Source of the DNA: Rhizomys pruinosus
Taxonomy: Eukaryota > Chordata > Mammalia > Rodentia > Spalacidae
DNA: 64,000 nt
Assembly (NCBI GenBank): GCA_009823505.1
Contig: VZQC01000356.1
Coordinates: 298,285-362,284 of the forward strand
Direction: 5' to 3'
Shown here: positions 1 through 10,450 of the stretch, one piece after another
How the letters are laid out: every line of letters starts with the position of its first letter
Numbering within the stretch: the first letter of the stretch is position 1
Notes under the pieces: model-generated
Databases searched by the model: none
Told to the model about the DNA's origin: nothing
What the model saw: only the letters and a program-made list of their open reading frames with translations
Made by a program: the position numbers and the translations under genes

Positions 1-1060
1 ACCCTCTGAGGTGGTTACCTCATTTTCCAAGAGGTAATGGGTCACTGACTGCTCTGACTTCCTCCATGCTGAAAGGGGGTATAGGATATGGTGACTGGGG
101 TACCCCTGCTCAGTGGATGTATCTAAAATACCACAAAAGGTATAGTTACAGAGATAACAAAATCTTTGACTAGTGCCTGTGAAGGCGAGAGAGTAGCCAG
201 GTATATTTTCTAGGCAGGGAACCAAGAGAGAAACAGGGTGAAAACAAACAAACAAACACACAAACAAACAAAAAACCCTTAAAAGTCCGTTAGAATTTCT
301 CAACCAGGGGTTAAAAAGCATCCATTATCGGGCTTCTTCTTTTGTTCATTTGTCCATGTGGTGTCTGGACTCAGCATCTGCTTTCCAGGAAATTTTAATA
401 TTCATGGTGGGTGCGAGTTTTCCCTTAGGTATTTGCTTAAATAGAGAGAAAAGAGACTTTGCTATTTGTTAACAACAAATCTCATATGACTTTAAATGAC
501 TTAAAATCTAGGGTTTGGAGGCACAATCTTTCAGACTTTAAGGACATATAATGATTACTTATCTTTTGGTTATAATTTTCTCTTAGTCCATACACTTAGC
601 CCAGATTAACCAACTTTTGTTTTTGGCCAAATTTATATGGACTTTATGTATGGTGGTTATCCATACAGAAAGGCTAAGTTACACAAGCCTAAAACCTTTA
701 ATTATTGTATAATATTCTAGATAGGGCATGGACAAAAGTTCAAGCAGCCTTGTATAATATTGACTGGAGGAGGGACTTAACATTATACGTTAAGCAGACA
801 TAACCCGCAAGATTGAATTAAACAATTTCAGGCTTATTTTAAATGTAAAACTGTTCACTACACTTACTAAAATGGGAACAATCTTTTTCTTTTTCAGACC
901 CTTTATCCTGATTTATAGTTTTCCCAGAAAGACAGGAGTTGTAACACATACCAGAAGACAGGAAATAAACTGATAAGGATTACCAAAGCCCATCCATACT
1001 GTCTTCTTTTGGATTGCATGCAGCTGGTTCAGGAAGATAGAATCTAGCCTTTTGAGCCAA
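1..1060. other. no gene recognised
   Basis: This AT-rich stretch has no convincing reading frame and no SINE, LINE or LTR that I can name. A short A/C-rich run (about 240-275) is the only simple sequence. It may be old retroelement DNA decayed beyond recognition by eye. Confidence 0.4.
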
Positions 1061-1634
1061 ATTATCTGGTTAGGTTAAAGGAAATATCAAGCTGGCAGCC
1101 CATGAAAGAAAACAGCCAGAACTGACTAGAGACCAAGACATCAGCTCCAGAGAAAGGAGAGTGTTTTGCTTCTCATCCACCTGTGCCCCTTTTCTAAGCC
1201 TAGGGAACAATCTGCGGAAGAGGGGGCGTGGTAGAATGTATGGATGCGATTGGGGTTCCTGGTGAAGACTCCACAACTATAGACTGGACACTCATTGATC
1301 AACTGAATTTTGGAAATACAAGCCCCCCCTGCTAGATGGTGTGTGACCCATGAGCTGAGTGGGTTTGGGCACAAATGCTTGCAATTTGGTTTTACAAGAA
1401 GGAGCTGCTGGACTGCACAAATACTCCTTGGTTAAAAAAATGAAAACAAAACAAAACCAAGAAAACACAGAGAAAAATGCAGACAAACTTATGGCCCAGC
1501 ATGCATTATCTGGGGGGTAGAGATTGGGAGTGGGGTGGGTGGGAGGGAAGGAGGTATATGCCTGAACGAAATTGGCAAAATTGTTGTGATGAACTACCAC
1601 AAGATCAATAAAAAAATAACTTAAACAAAAGGAA
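1061..1634 (+). mobile_element. A-tailed LINE-like 3-prime end, copy 1
   Basis: This is the first of four related segments (others at 28366-29068, 35570-36545 and about 62490-63475). Shared landmarks in order are a block reading cagcccatgaaagaaaacag, a block with ctaagcctagggaacaatct, a G-rich stretch near 1510-1555, and an end of aataaaaaa. A G-rich polypurine stretch just before an A-rich tail is typical of L1 3-prime UTRs, and the copies begin at different points, as 5-prime-truncated LINEs do. No protein domain is visible. The family name is not established; LINE-type is an inference from the tail and the truncation pattern. Confidence 0.6.
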
Positions 1635-2015
1635 ACTTAAAAAACACACTCTTGCAAGAAACAAAAAGTACATTTTCAGCAGCCATAGAGCCTAACCACA
1701 ATTTGCCCTGTGATATTTAATCCAAACCTGTAACAGGGACTCAGGTTCAAGTCAGGAGAGGACTGAAAATTAACAACTCCATACTATCCTGATTCTCTTC
1801 AGGCCATACGTAAAACTAGTCTTGATTTTCTACCAATTTAATTTAATACAGATACATCTATCACATTTCTATACCTTAAAAGGTTTGGACTAAACCTGAA
1901 CACTCTAAAGAAAACTTGCTAGATATACATTTTTTTTTTTTTATTTATTATTTTTGTTTCTGAATCTTTAAAAACATATAATAAATAAATACTCTAATCG
2001 TATATACATTATATA

Positions 2016-2056
2016 CGGATATATATATATATATATATAACATATATATATATATG
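2016..2056. repeat. (TA)n microsatellite
   Basis: An alternating TA run interrupted once, inside AT-rich DNA. The flanks 1635-2509 contain nothing else I can identify. Confidence 0.85.
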
Positions 2057-2509
2057 CTTAGATTTGTAATATATCATGTATTTAGATTTGTAAGGTCCTT
2101 TTTACCTGTCACAACAAACCTCCTCAGAATTTTATCACTTCCATAAACTTTTTCATCATCTCCACATAAATCTTTAATAAAATACCCTTTTAAGAATTTT
2201 TTTTCATTTTTATATTCCTTTTTGATACCATGAGACATAACAGTCATAAACAGATTAACCCTTAATTGTGCGGATTTACTAAGTAATTAATACTTATTTT
2301 CCATGTAATGAGATGGGACGGTTAATTCAAAAACACCAGTTTAAACTGGGAGATGTTTATGCTACCTTGGGAGCAGGTTTTGATTGATCAATTTTCTTTG
2401 AGTGCTTCGAGGTATTTTACCTAGGCCTGGAAAATATCCCCGCATGTGTAATGTGTGGAAATAAATTGTACCCTAGAAGTGATTATTCCTTAAAATGAAC
2501 TTAAAATAT

Positions 2510-2984
2510 AAGGACCAAAGACCACAGTGTAATTTAGCAGTTTTAGCTCACATGACAGTTTGCCCCTGCCAGCGGGGTCTTCAACAAGGACCCGAGGGGA
2601 GAGTAACCTGGATGAGAGACAAACCAGACACCAAGGAAGGAGACCAAGACAAAGATCTGATCAAGGTCTCAAAGTTTATTTTATGTAAGGCAGTTTATAT
2701 AGAAGCAAGTAGGGGGAAACAGCCCCAGTTGGCATATTTTAGGGCTGTTAGGTTGCTAGGTACCTAATTGCTTAATTTTTTGGGGGGGAAAGGTAATGGG
2801 TAGGTGGATTCCCAGAAGAAGCAGGGCATTCCACTCAAAGGAGGAATGCTGTCCTGATAAGATAACTATAAGCTTGGTCAGCTTCCTAGTGCTAATTGGA
2901 TGAGCCTTGGGGAAACAGAAACCTAAGTTGACCCTAGTTAGCTGTGGCAAGACTGTTGCCTGCTGGCCATGGCTCCCAACAACA
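2510..2984 (-). mobile_element. ERVK-like solo LTR (approximate ends)
   Basis: Read on the minus strand, the segment begins TGTTG near 2984 and carries a TATA-like box (complement of tttatata at about 2693-2700), then an AATAAA signal (complement of tttatt near 2676). A CT-rich U5-like stretch follows, ending at about 2560-2510. That TATA - AATAAA - U5 order is the layout of an LTR. No internal region is attached, so it is probably solo. The ends are not exact because I could not find a clean target-site duplication. Confidence 0.5.
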
Positions 2985-3317
2985 GTTTAGTTGTGAATGA
3001 ACTTGATATCAAGTAAATCATTAGCATTAGATGCAAGCCTATTCATTTAAACAGCTCTATAAAACAAATATTTAACTAGTTTCAAGCACCAAATTTCATC
3101 ACCTTGATGAAAACTCTGAATTACAGATGGAAACATAAATCAGAGTAAAATATGACAAGTTTATAACAGTCAACACAACAACACTTTAATCTTCACAATT
3201 TATACAGTACTGAGGTCATCTAGCTCTGAGGCAAATTTTCCTATTTTTAATTTAGGATTAAATTGGATCAGTTATTTGTTTTTGACTCAGAAATTCTACT
3301 ACAGTAATGATCTCTAA

Positions 3318-3394
3318 ACCTCAAGACCTTGGCTGTGCTAGGATTAAAGGCATACTAGGATTAAAGGTGTGGCCAACCACACCTGGCTGGGGAA
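3318..3394 (-). mobile_element. B1 SINE fragment
   Basis: The phrase ctaggattaaagg occurs twice, followed by ccaccacacctggctgg-like sequence, which is the antisense left end of B1. The repeated phrase suggests a small internal duplication. The rest of 2985-3874 holds nothing else I can name. Confidence 0.5.
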
Positions 3395-3874
3395 CTTCCA
3401 GGAGTGGCCAGACTGGCAGACCAGCAGGACACCAGTTCAAACATGGAAGTATGTTTGCTTCCTATGAGGAGGAAGGAGATGGAGGAAACAGATAGGAAAC
3501 ACAATAAAGCCCATTAGCTACCCCAGGAGGGATAGCTCTTCCATCCTGGAGGCAAGAAACAGGGCAGGCCCAAGCCTTTCTGGTATCAGTTCTCCACCCA
3601 AGCCAGACCAAGATATCCACGTGCCTTTGTCTCCCAAGTACTGGAAGAGAGTTTGGAAAGTTTTTTTCAGAGTACCCAAGTTATAACACTAAAATATTTA
3701 TATTTCTGATTAGGCATGTCAGAATAAGATATTACTAAGTATGAGGGCTTAAGGTACTTACACCCTCCAAGCAGGTTCTTATCCATAAGCTGAACTGAAC
3801 TTCCACAGTTTAAAAAGACTCAGACAAACACATTCAAAACATCAGGAGCCTGGGGCAAGAGGCTGCTCTAACAC

Positions 3875-4233
3875 TGTGGTGGTCTGAACGAGTGTCCCTC
3901 ATAGGCTTTAAGTATTCAGACATTTTGTCTCCAGTTGGTGGCATTGTTCTTGGAGGTATTAGAAGGTGTGGCCATGCTAGAGGAAGTATGTCACTGGGGG
4001 CAGGCTTAATGAGTTTAACAAGACTTGCTGTTTCTAGACGCTCTCTTGACTTCCTGTGCTCATTGCGAGATGTGACCCTTGGCTTGCTGCTCCAGTCCCA
4101 GCCACCATGCCTCCCAACACAATGGATTCTGTTTCCCTGGAACTGTCAATAGTAAGCTCAAATAAAACTCTTCCTTTTACAAAATCTCTTGCTCATGTTG
4201 GTTTATCACAGCAAAAGAAAAGTGACTAATACA
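3875..4233 (+). repeat. 5-prime LTR of copy 1
   Basis: Starts TGTGGTGGTCTG and ends GACTAATACA. An AATAAA signal occurs at about 4161-4166. It closely matches 5685-6041 and the complements of 13849-14208 and 15819-16176. Confidence 0.75.
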
Positions 4234-4238
4234 GTTAT

Positions 4239-4526
4239 TTGGTACCGAGAGTGGGTTTGTTGGCTGTGAAGAACCTGACCATGTGGATGTTTGGAGAAAT
4301 GTGGAAGACTTTTGAATTTTGGGCTAGAAAAGCTGTTGACTACTGTAAGCAGAGATTAAGGGGCCATTCTACTAGAAGCCTGGAAGAAAGCATTGCTGCA
4401 AAAAATGTAGTTCCAAAGGAAAATAAAGACTTAGGCCGCAACTGGGATATTTTGATAAAGAGTCTGGCAGCAGTTTGCCCACAGCACAAATGCTTGCCTG
4501 ATGCTAAGTTGAAAACAATGGACTAA
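4239..4526 (+). pseudogene. Internal frame A of the LTR element (unknown protein)
   Basis: A 95-codon frame opens in the primer site and ends in KTMD followed by TAA. The reverse sister copy has the matching 94-codon frame (15529-15813, minus) with the same end and much the same protein, including the shared stretch NLTMWMFGEMWKT. In both copies the stop overlaps the start of the next frame as TAATG. I do not recognise a domain; it could be a gag-like relic or simply non-coding sequence open by chance. Matching ends in two copies show common descent, not necessarily function. Confidence 0.4.
4240..4255 (+). other. Primer binding site, tRNA-Leu-like
   Basis: The sequence tggtaccgagagtggg follows the LTR by six bases and resembles the complement of a leucine tRNA 3-prime end (TGGTGTCAGGAGTGGG type). 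The full ERVL LTR at 9503-9969 is followed by a comparable site. The tRNA assignment is an inference from this similarity. Confidence 0.5.
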
Positions 4527-5352
4527 TGTCTTTGGTAGAGGATATTTCAAGACAGCCTAATGTAGAAATGGTGGTGTGGCTGTTAAAGGTGCATATTGTG
4601 CAGATCTACAGTGAAGAAGAGCAGATGGGGCAGAAAGAAATGCAGAATGTACAGTTTGGATCTGAAAACTGCACTAGGAAGATTAAAGGTGTGGCCAAGG
4701 CTTGTGATGGAGAGGTTCCTTTTGATAAGGAGAATAAAGTGATTAAGGAGAGGCCTAACTATTTACAAATAAACAATAGAAAAAATGAGACTAAAGTCAT
4801 TCAGGAGAGGCCTCAAGATTTACAAGTAAACAACAGAAGCAGTTCATTCAGGGTGAGACCACACCCAGCTAATCATCCAACTTTTGAAAAGAAAATACTG
4901 AAAGAGTTTTCTCTCCAACAAGTCCAGGGCAGAGAAATTTTGCAAATGTGGTTAAAGTAGGAGAGAGTCCATCCCAAACTTGCAGCCAAATTCGGCAATT
5001 TCATTCACGTGGTGCTGGCTTTAGAGGCACGAAGGATGCAAGAGTGAAGGGATTATCAGTTCTTCCTCCACGGTTTCAGAGAGCCACAGAGGCCAGGCAG
5101 AGTGCAGCAGGGGCGTCCCTGAATAAAAAAGGCCCTGATAGGCCATTGCGTGAAGCTGTGAATGTGAAACCTGGTTGGCAGCGGAGACCCCAAGAAGACT
5201 TTCGAGATGCCAGACCTGTGAGATATTTGCCAAGGAGAGCTGCATACAGGGAGTGGTACCAGCCTAAGAAAGAGATGTATGTTGCAAGCAAAGCTGGAAG
5301 AGCTGAGCCATCTAAGCCCTTTGGAGTCAAGTCCCAGAAGTTGCATGTGTAG
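4526..5352 (+). pseudogene. Internal frames B and C of the LTR element (unknown protein)
   Basis: Frame B (4526-4960, 144 codons) is Glu/Lys-rich, with a twice-repeated VI(K/Q)ERP motif. Frame C (4948-5352, 134 codons) overlaps it by 13 bases in another frame and is strongly basic: Arg-rich, with RYLPRRAAYREW. The sister copy keeps matching frames at 15113-15529 and 14523-14831 (minus), although a B2 insertion cuts frame B there. A basic C-terminal part would suit an RNA-binding gag-like product, but I see no zinc knuckle or other named motif and assign no function. Confidence 0.35.
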
Positions 5353-5452
5353 CTACTGGGACTTGGCGTTTGCCTTGCTGGTTTTCTGTCTTGTTTTGGT
5401 CCAGTATTTCCTCACTATGCCTCTATTCCTACCTTTTGGAATGGGAATGTGT

Positions 5453-5497
5453 GTCTCCCAACATACAGTGGAATGGTTCCACTGTATGTTGGGAGAC
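5453..5497. repeat. Perfect 21-bp inverted repeat, 3-nt spacer
   Basis: Bases 5453-5473 are the exact reverse complement of 5477-5497, separated by tgg. The sister element (around 14400-14435) has a recognisable version of the right arm but lacks the left arm, so the left arm seems to have been copied from the right one in this copy. Confidence 0.9.
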
Positions 5498-5684
5498 TGT
5501 AGTTTGCCTTTTCATTTTATAGGAGCTTACAGTTAGGAGATTGGCCTGAGTCTCAGAAGAGACTTTGGACTGTAGACTTTTGAATGGCATTGAAACTGGT
5601 AAAGACTATGGGGAATTTTAAGGTTGGACTAAATGCAATTTGCATTTTATATGGTCAGGAGCATATGGGGGCCAGAGAGTGGAA

Positions 5685-6041
5685 TGTGGTGGTTTGAATG
5701 AGTGTCCCCCATAGGCTTTAAGTATTCAGACATTTGTCTCCAGTTGGTGGCACTGTTCTTGGAGGTCTTAGAAGGTGTGGCCCTGCTAGAGGAAGTATGT
5801 CACTGGGGGCAGGCTTAGTGAGTTTAACAAGCCTTGCTTTCTCTAGTCGCTTTCTTGACTTCTTGTGCTCATTGCCAGATGTGACCTTTGGCTTGCTGCT
5901 CCAGCCCCAGCCACCATACTTCCTGACACAATGGACTCTGTTTCCCTGGAACCATCAATAGTAAGCTCAAATAAACTCCTCCTTTTATAAATTCTCTTGC
6001 TCATGGTGGTTTATCACAGCACCAGAAAAGTGATTAATACA
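5685..6041 (+). repeat. 3-prime LTR of copy 1
   Basis: Starts TGTGGTGGTTTG and ends GATTAATACA; AATAAA at about 5969-5974. A purine-rich run (about 5658-5684) precedes it and could serve as the polypurine tract. Confidence 0.75.
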
Positions 6042-6063
6042 AACCACTTAAAGTAATCACAAT

Positions 6064-6206
6064 ATTTTTTTTGTCTTTTTTGAGACAGGGTCTCCCTGTA
6101 GCTCTGGGTGTCCTGAAGATCAGTCTGGCTTTGAACTCACAAAGATCTGCCTGCCTCTGCCTCCCAAGCGCTAGGATTAAAGGCTTGCATCACCACACCT
6201 GGCTAG
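6064..6206 (-). mobile_element. B1 SINE
   Basis: Antisense B1: T-rich start, gagacagggtctccctgtag, then ctgcctgcctctgcctccca and the ccaccacacctggct-like end. Confidence 0.85.
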
Positions 6207-7185
6207 GAGACTAACAGCATGGAGTGAAGTACAATTTTCATGAATTTGTTTCACCCAGTTCACTGAGACCAACTATTCTTCAACTCAAACACACAGCCTG
6301 ATTATGAGATCAGCAAGGAAGGCACAAACACAGAGAGGTCCCTTTTCCTCCTGTGGGGAAAAAGAGAGTGAGGGAAACAGGCTCAAAAATTGTTGCAGAA
6401 ACGTAACAGAGCCCAAAAACTGTTCCAAACTGCTCTCCCTCATTCCTTGGAGGCAAAAGCCTATAATGCACCCCTGGAAGCCATGCAGCACCCCACTGAT
6501 CCAGGTGCCAGACCCCAAAATTGGTATCTAGCAGAGACAGAAACGTTGCCACGTGGGCACTCCAGAGATCTCAGGAATTCTCCAAGCTCTAAAGATCTCC
6601 TCCCAAGCCAGACCAGAATTCTTGACTAACTGCTGATGCAAATTTTACTAGCTAGTAAGAGGCAGTTTATCTCTCGTCCTTTGACACAGCAGCTGGGTGG
6701 AGGAAACTCACCAAAGCACACCAGATGGGCTGACCTTGAGCTTACAAAGAACCGAAGAACTGCCTGCCTCAGCCTCCCAAGGACTGGGAGTAAGGTATGT
6801 GCCACCACAACCGGTCAAAGAATTCCTTCCCAGTCCCGAAGGCTAGTTAATGTTAAATCAGAGAATCTGGCCTTCAGAGGTCTCAAAAGAAAGCAGATAA
6901 TTCCAAAGCAAGCAGGGTACCTCACACAATCCCTTTTGAAAGCAGACACAAACCAAATTTTTGGCCTTTTAAATGCATTTTGCAATATCAATTTTTAAAG
7001 TGTGCATGTGTATATCTAGTCTGGCATGCCAAAATGAATGATTCTGTGTACTTTAAATGATTGAAACTTGAAGTGGCCACTTTGTTTGACAGAATCAACA
7101 TGAACCAATTATAATTACTGATTTACAAACACTCATAAAATCTTAGACACATACTTAGCACACGCTTAGACACATGGAAGAACAA
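6207..7185. other. no gene recognised; contains a B1 fragment
   Basis: About 6724-6817 is a partial antisense B1 (ctgcctgcctcagcctccca followed by a ccaccaca end). The remainder has short open frames on both strands with no recognisable domains. Confidence 0.4.
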
Positions 7186-7505
7186 TTACCATAAATACAA
7201 GACATAGTTAGACAAAGAGAGGAAATGCTGCATGCATGGAGCTGAAGCCCTGTCGGACCTGGAACAAAAAGTCATTATCCCTTGCCTGGATTCCAAATCA
7301 CTGAGGTGAACCACATGTTCACACTTTACCAGTGGAGAGTTATGGTGTCCCTCATCTCTGCACTCAAAGAGCAATAGTGCATCCAGTTTCTCCTGAGCAC
7401 CCCAGACCAGAAACGTGAGTTTAAACAAAATCAAAATGAGAGTAAAAGGAAAAAAACATGAGTTCTTTCTTACCCAAAAGACATGGCCAGCAGAACAAGA
7501 TATCT

Positions 7506-7850
7506 CTAGTCCCTCCGGTGGGACAGAGCTTCCTGCCCCCCCTCCGTGGGCATATTGGTGGGGGGGGGCGGGTAAGTATCCCTAGCAGGGGCAGCTGAAG
7601 GGATTTTGGGGGGTTGGGATGGAGGGGAACCTTCCTCCTCCTGGTGAAATTCAGGGACACAGGGCAGGGCCAACTTCTTAGTGTTCTTGTGGCAGGCTGA
7701 GTTATGCTTATGCAGAACATCCTCTGCCATGGTGCAATTAAGGCTTGCAATTATGGCAAGGAGAGGCAATGCAAACGGCCTCCTCCCAAATGAATCCAAG
7801 TATCGGGATTTCATTTTAAGGTCACAGGTCTGGAGGAGTAGGACAGCCAT
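7506..7850 (-). pseudogene. Unidentified frame in the ERVK-type element
   Basis: This 114-codon frame begins MAVLLLQTCD just downstream (minus strand) of a splice-acceptor-like site near 7861. A hydrophobic segment at about residues 24-40 (RPFALPLLAIIASLNCTMA) is followed by a Pro-rich tail. That pattern could be a signal peptide from an envelope-like gene reached by splicing, but no Cys pattern or other envelope feature confirms it, and the frame could be non-coding. A further 82-codon minus-strand frame (7186-7434) is equally unidentified. Confidence 0.25.
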
Positions 7851-8051
7851 CCATGGCTCCTGAATGTGAGGAGGAATATTATCCGTGAGGGCAAGAAATG
7901 ATAAGGGAGGAGAGGGGTCTGGGGGGGTAGGGTGGGGGCCAGGCGCTCACCCTAACGCCGGCCGAAAGAGCAAAGAATGCAGAATGGGGCCTACTCACCG
8001 ATCAAGGAAGGGTGTGCCTCATCTGCACCCCGGGGAGGGGGGAGGGTGACA

Positions 8052-8069
8052 AACCACCATTGGGTGCCA
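8052..8069 (-). other. Primer binding site, tRNA-Lys-like
   Basis: Minus-strand TGGCACCCAATGGTGGTT is close to the TGGCGCCCAACGTGGGG site used by ERVK/betaretrovirus-like elements. It sits two bases after the LTR end, as expected. Confidence 0.6.
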
Positions 8070-8071
8070 GA

Positions 8072-8342
8072 TGTAGACAATCCCCCAGGCCTGCTGGGGA
8101 ATTTTGGGGTCCAACTGGAGGAAGGGGGTGAGAGGCACAGAGTCAAAACACAGAACCTGGGAGTTAGGTGAACAGAGACAGAGGGCGATCTGTCTTGGAC
8201 TCATTTATTAGGGACAGGGTTAAGGGTTATGTACTGTTCGCATTCCTGTTCTCCTCTTGTCATCTTCTGATTGGCCCAGGTCTTCAACGCTGCTTGTGTG
8301 ATCTCACCTGCATAATTCTCAGCATACTGGCTTTACTACACA
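8072..8342 (-). repeat. LTR of the ERVK-type element
   Basis: Minus strand: TGTGTAGTAAAG start, a CCAATCAGA box, an AATAAA signal (complement of tttatt near 8204) and a TCTACA end. At about 271 bp it is short for an LTR and may be truncated at the U3 side. Confidence 0.6.
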
Positions 8343-9502
8343 TATCAATAAACTCAGTGTGATCCAATATTATATTCCTTCCACCATTATCCCACAAGCT
8401 TAAAATCCATTCCTACACATATTCGTTAGGCTTCTGCCAGCACGAATTAGCAAACTCACTAATTTCTTTAGTGGTGTAGTGCACCTCTTCATGGACCACA
8501 CTTTATATCTCACTTCTAGTGTCTTGCATAGCCTTGACTCTGGTTATAGGTCTAGAGGAAACAATTGCTGATCATTGAGGGACATCAGCTCAGTCTGGGA
8601 AGGTGAGATTAGTTTCCTCAGGCAAGGTTGGGGAGGGCAAATTTGAAGGTTATGGGAATGCATTCTTTGCTGACGGTGTGGAGTCTAATTCCTTAGATGA
8701 AGTAAATCCCTCAGAATCCAAGAGTTCAAAGTCCTCATCATCATGGTTCTCCCACACATCTCCATCCCAAGTTTCAGGGTTCCACCCTTTCCCCACTCCT
8801 CACTTTGATTGCTGACACTCTTCTTGGCTGGGAAGTAAATTTGCTTTGTAAATGAGCGAAACTTATAATAAGTGCTCTGGCTTGATTTTCTGCCCCTTTA
8901 GCTCTTTGGCTGCTGGAGAGAAGACTCTATTCCATGGCACACTTGGAAACTTTCTTTTTCTTTCATCTTTTTTGAGACAGGGTCCCTCTATAGCCCCAGC
9001 TGTCCTGGAACTCACTCTGTAGGCCAGGCTAGCCTTGAACTCACAAAGTTCCACCTGTCTTGACCTCCAGAGTGCTATAATTAAAGTCATGCACCAGCAC
9101 GCCTGGCACACTTAGAAACTTTTAAAATGTTGATGCGATTCTGGAGCTGGTTAATTTTATCTCTGAGCTCCTTATTTGACTCCATCACTTTATCCAGAAA
9201 TGCCAGGAGCAACCAGTCAACATCATTATTTTCCTTATTTTTCCACTATTTTATATAGAGAGTTGCTAAATTCCTTGCTCTTCACAAGAGGTCAGTGAGT
9301 TAGGGAACTCAAATGGCTCTATCTTAATAATTGCTTCAAATAGTCTAAACCAAAGATTATCATTCCTCTTCAAGCTACCAGGAAAGACTTCAGCAACTCT
9401 AGGCTTCTTTGGGTTGGAGATCTGGCTCCAGAAACTACCAAGCCCTCTGAAGAAATTCATCCTTTCAATTCTGTTTCTCTTGAAACCTTCCTGGTACCAC
9501 AC
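8343..9502 (-). pseudogene. ERVL leader and gag fragment (left arm)
   Basis: Read on the minus strand from 9499, this begins with a tRNA-Leu-like primer site and runs through the ERVL leader into the 5-prime part of gag (8830-8343). It stops where the right arm at 9970-11290 is at about 10970. The two arms match throughout apart from a B1 inserted here. No long frame survives. No LTR of matching orientation lies beside it; the primer site abuts the start of the plus-strand LTR at 9503. Confidence 0.75.
8954..9104 (-). mobile_element. B1 SINE with target duplication
   Basis: An antisense B1 flanked by near-identical 18-bp copies of ggcacacttggaaacttt (8936-8953 and 9105-9122, one mismatch). 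It interrupts the left-arm ERVL leader and is absent from the right arm. Confidence 0.85.
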
Positions 9503-9969
9503 TGTGATGGTTTATCCTGGGTGTCAACTGAACTTGACTAAGGAACAAATAAGATAAAAAGGATCTTCGGATTGGACCACCTCAACCGAGATGGCCCACC
9601 CGAAATGTGGGCTTTACCTTCTGCTGGCAGGCAGTATTAAATCCATGGCAGATGGAGCTGTTCCCTTTTTTCCTGTGGCTTGTATCTCTCATCTGGTGTT
9701 TGTCTTGCTGCTGTGATCAACCCTTTGTATCCCAGTGTGTACTGAGACCGGCAGATCTCCTGGAATCCATCGGGCCTTCAGCACCAGATTGGGGCTACTG
9801 AGACATCCAGCCTTGTGGACTGAGCAGTTCTCTGTATTCTCAACCTCTCCAGTGTGACACGCTACGGTTGGACTCCTTGAACTCTGTCACATGAGCAAAT
9901 CAATGAATTGTATATACCTATATATTCATCCTGTTGCTTCTGTTTCTTTAGAGAACCCTGACTAATACA
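9503..9969 (+). repeat. ERVL-type LTR
   Basis: Starts TGTGATGGTTTATCC and ends GACTAATACA, about 467 bp. Near relatives are the solo LTR at 43783-44252 and the complement of 36977-37417. A tRNA-Leu-like primer site (tggtaccaggagtggt, 9975) follows after five bases. Confidence 0.8.
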
Positions 9970-10450
9970 GATTTTGGTACCAGGAGTGGTTCTAGAAAAC
10001 AGAATTGAAAGGATGAATTTCTTTAGTGGGCTTGGTAGTCTCTGGAGCCAGCTCTCCAACCCAATGAAGCCTAGAGTTACTGAAGCCTCTCCTGGTGGCA
10101 TGAAGAGGAATGATAATCCTTGGTGCTGACTATTTGATGTAATTGTGAAGATAGATCCATTTGACTCACCTAACTCTCTTCTTGTGAGAAGCAAGGAATT
10201 TAGTGACTCTATATATAAAATGTTTGAGAAATTGTGGAAAAATAAGGAAAATAATGATGTTGCCTTGTTGCTCCTAGCATCTCTGGATAAAGTGACAGAG
10301 GAAAATAAGGAGCTCAGTGATAAAATTGACCAGCACCAGATTTGAAACAACAGTTTAAAAGTTTCCAAGTGTGCTCTGGAAGAGCATCTTCTCTCCAGTA
10401 GCCAAAGAGCTAAAGCGGCAGAAAATCAAGATGGAGCCCTTATTATATGT
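9970..10450 (+). other. ERVL leader with primer site
   Basis: Primer site at 9975-9992, then leader sequence. It includes a 66-codon frame (10145-10345) with a charged, coiled-coil-like stretch (KVTEENKELSDKIDQ). The same leader occurs reversed at 8860-9499, so 9970-10450 is normal ERVL 5-prime sequence. Confidence 0.6.

Larger units (their letters stand above)
3875..6041 (+). mobile_element. Non-autonomous ERVL/MaLR-like LTR element, copy 1
   Basis: Two similar direct repeats of about 358 bp (3875-4233 and 5685-6041), each starting TGTGGTGGT and ending AATACA, flank a 1.45-kb interior. Seven bases after the first repeat is a leucine-tRNA-like primer site, and a purine-rich stretch lies just before the second repeat. 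LTRs with TG...CA ends, a PBS and a PPT-like tract make this an LTR retrotransposon. The tRNA-Leu-like site points to the ERVL/MaLR group. The interior has three short frames but no RT, integrase or protease, so the element would depend on enzymes from elsewhere. A sister copy lies reversed at 13849-16176. Flanking duplications are only approximate (aacac versus aacca). Confidence 0.75.
7186..8342 (-). mobile_element. Deleted ERVK-type element (5-prime LTR, PBS, leader, partial body)
   Basis: On the minus strand an LTR (8342-8072) ending TCTACA is followed after two bases by a lysine-tRNA-like primer site. A leader with a consensus splice donor comes next, then a C-rich tract and AG acceptor just ahead of an ATG-led frame. 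No gag, RT or integrase signature was seen, so most of the body is missing or this is a non-autonomous derivative. The boundary near 7186 is uncertain. On the right it abuts ERVL gag sequence at 8343. Confidence 0.5.
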
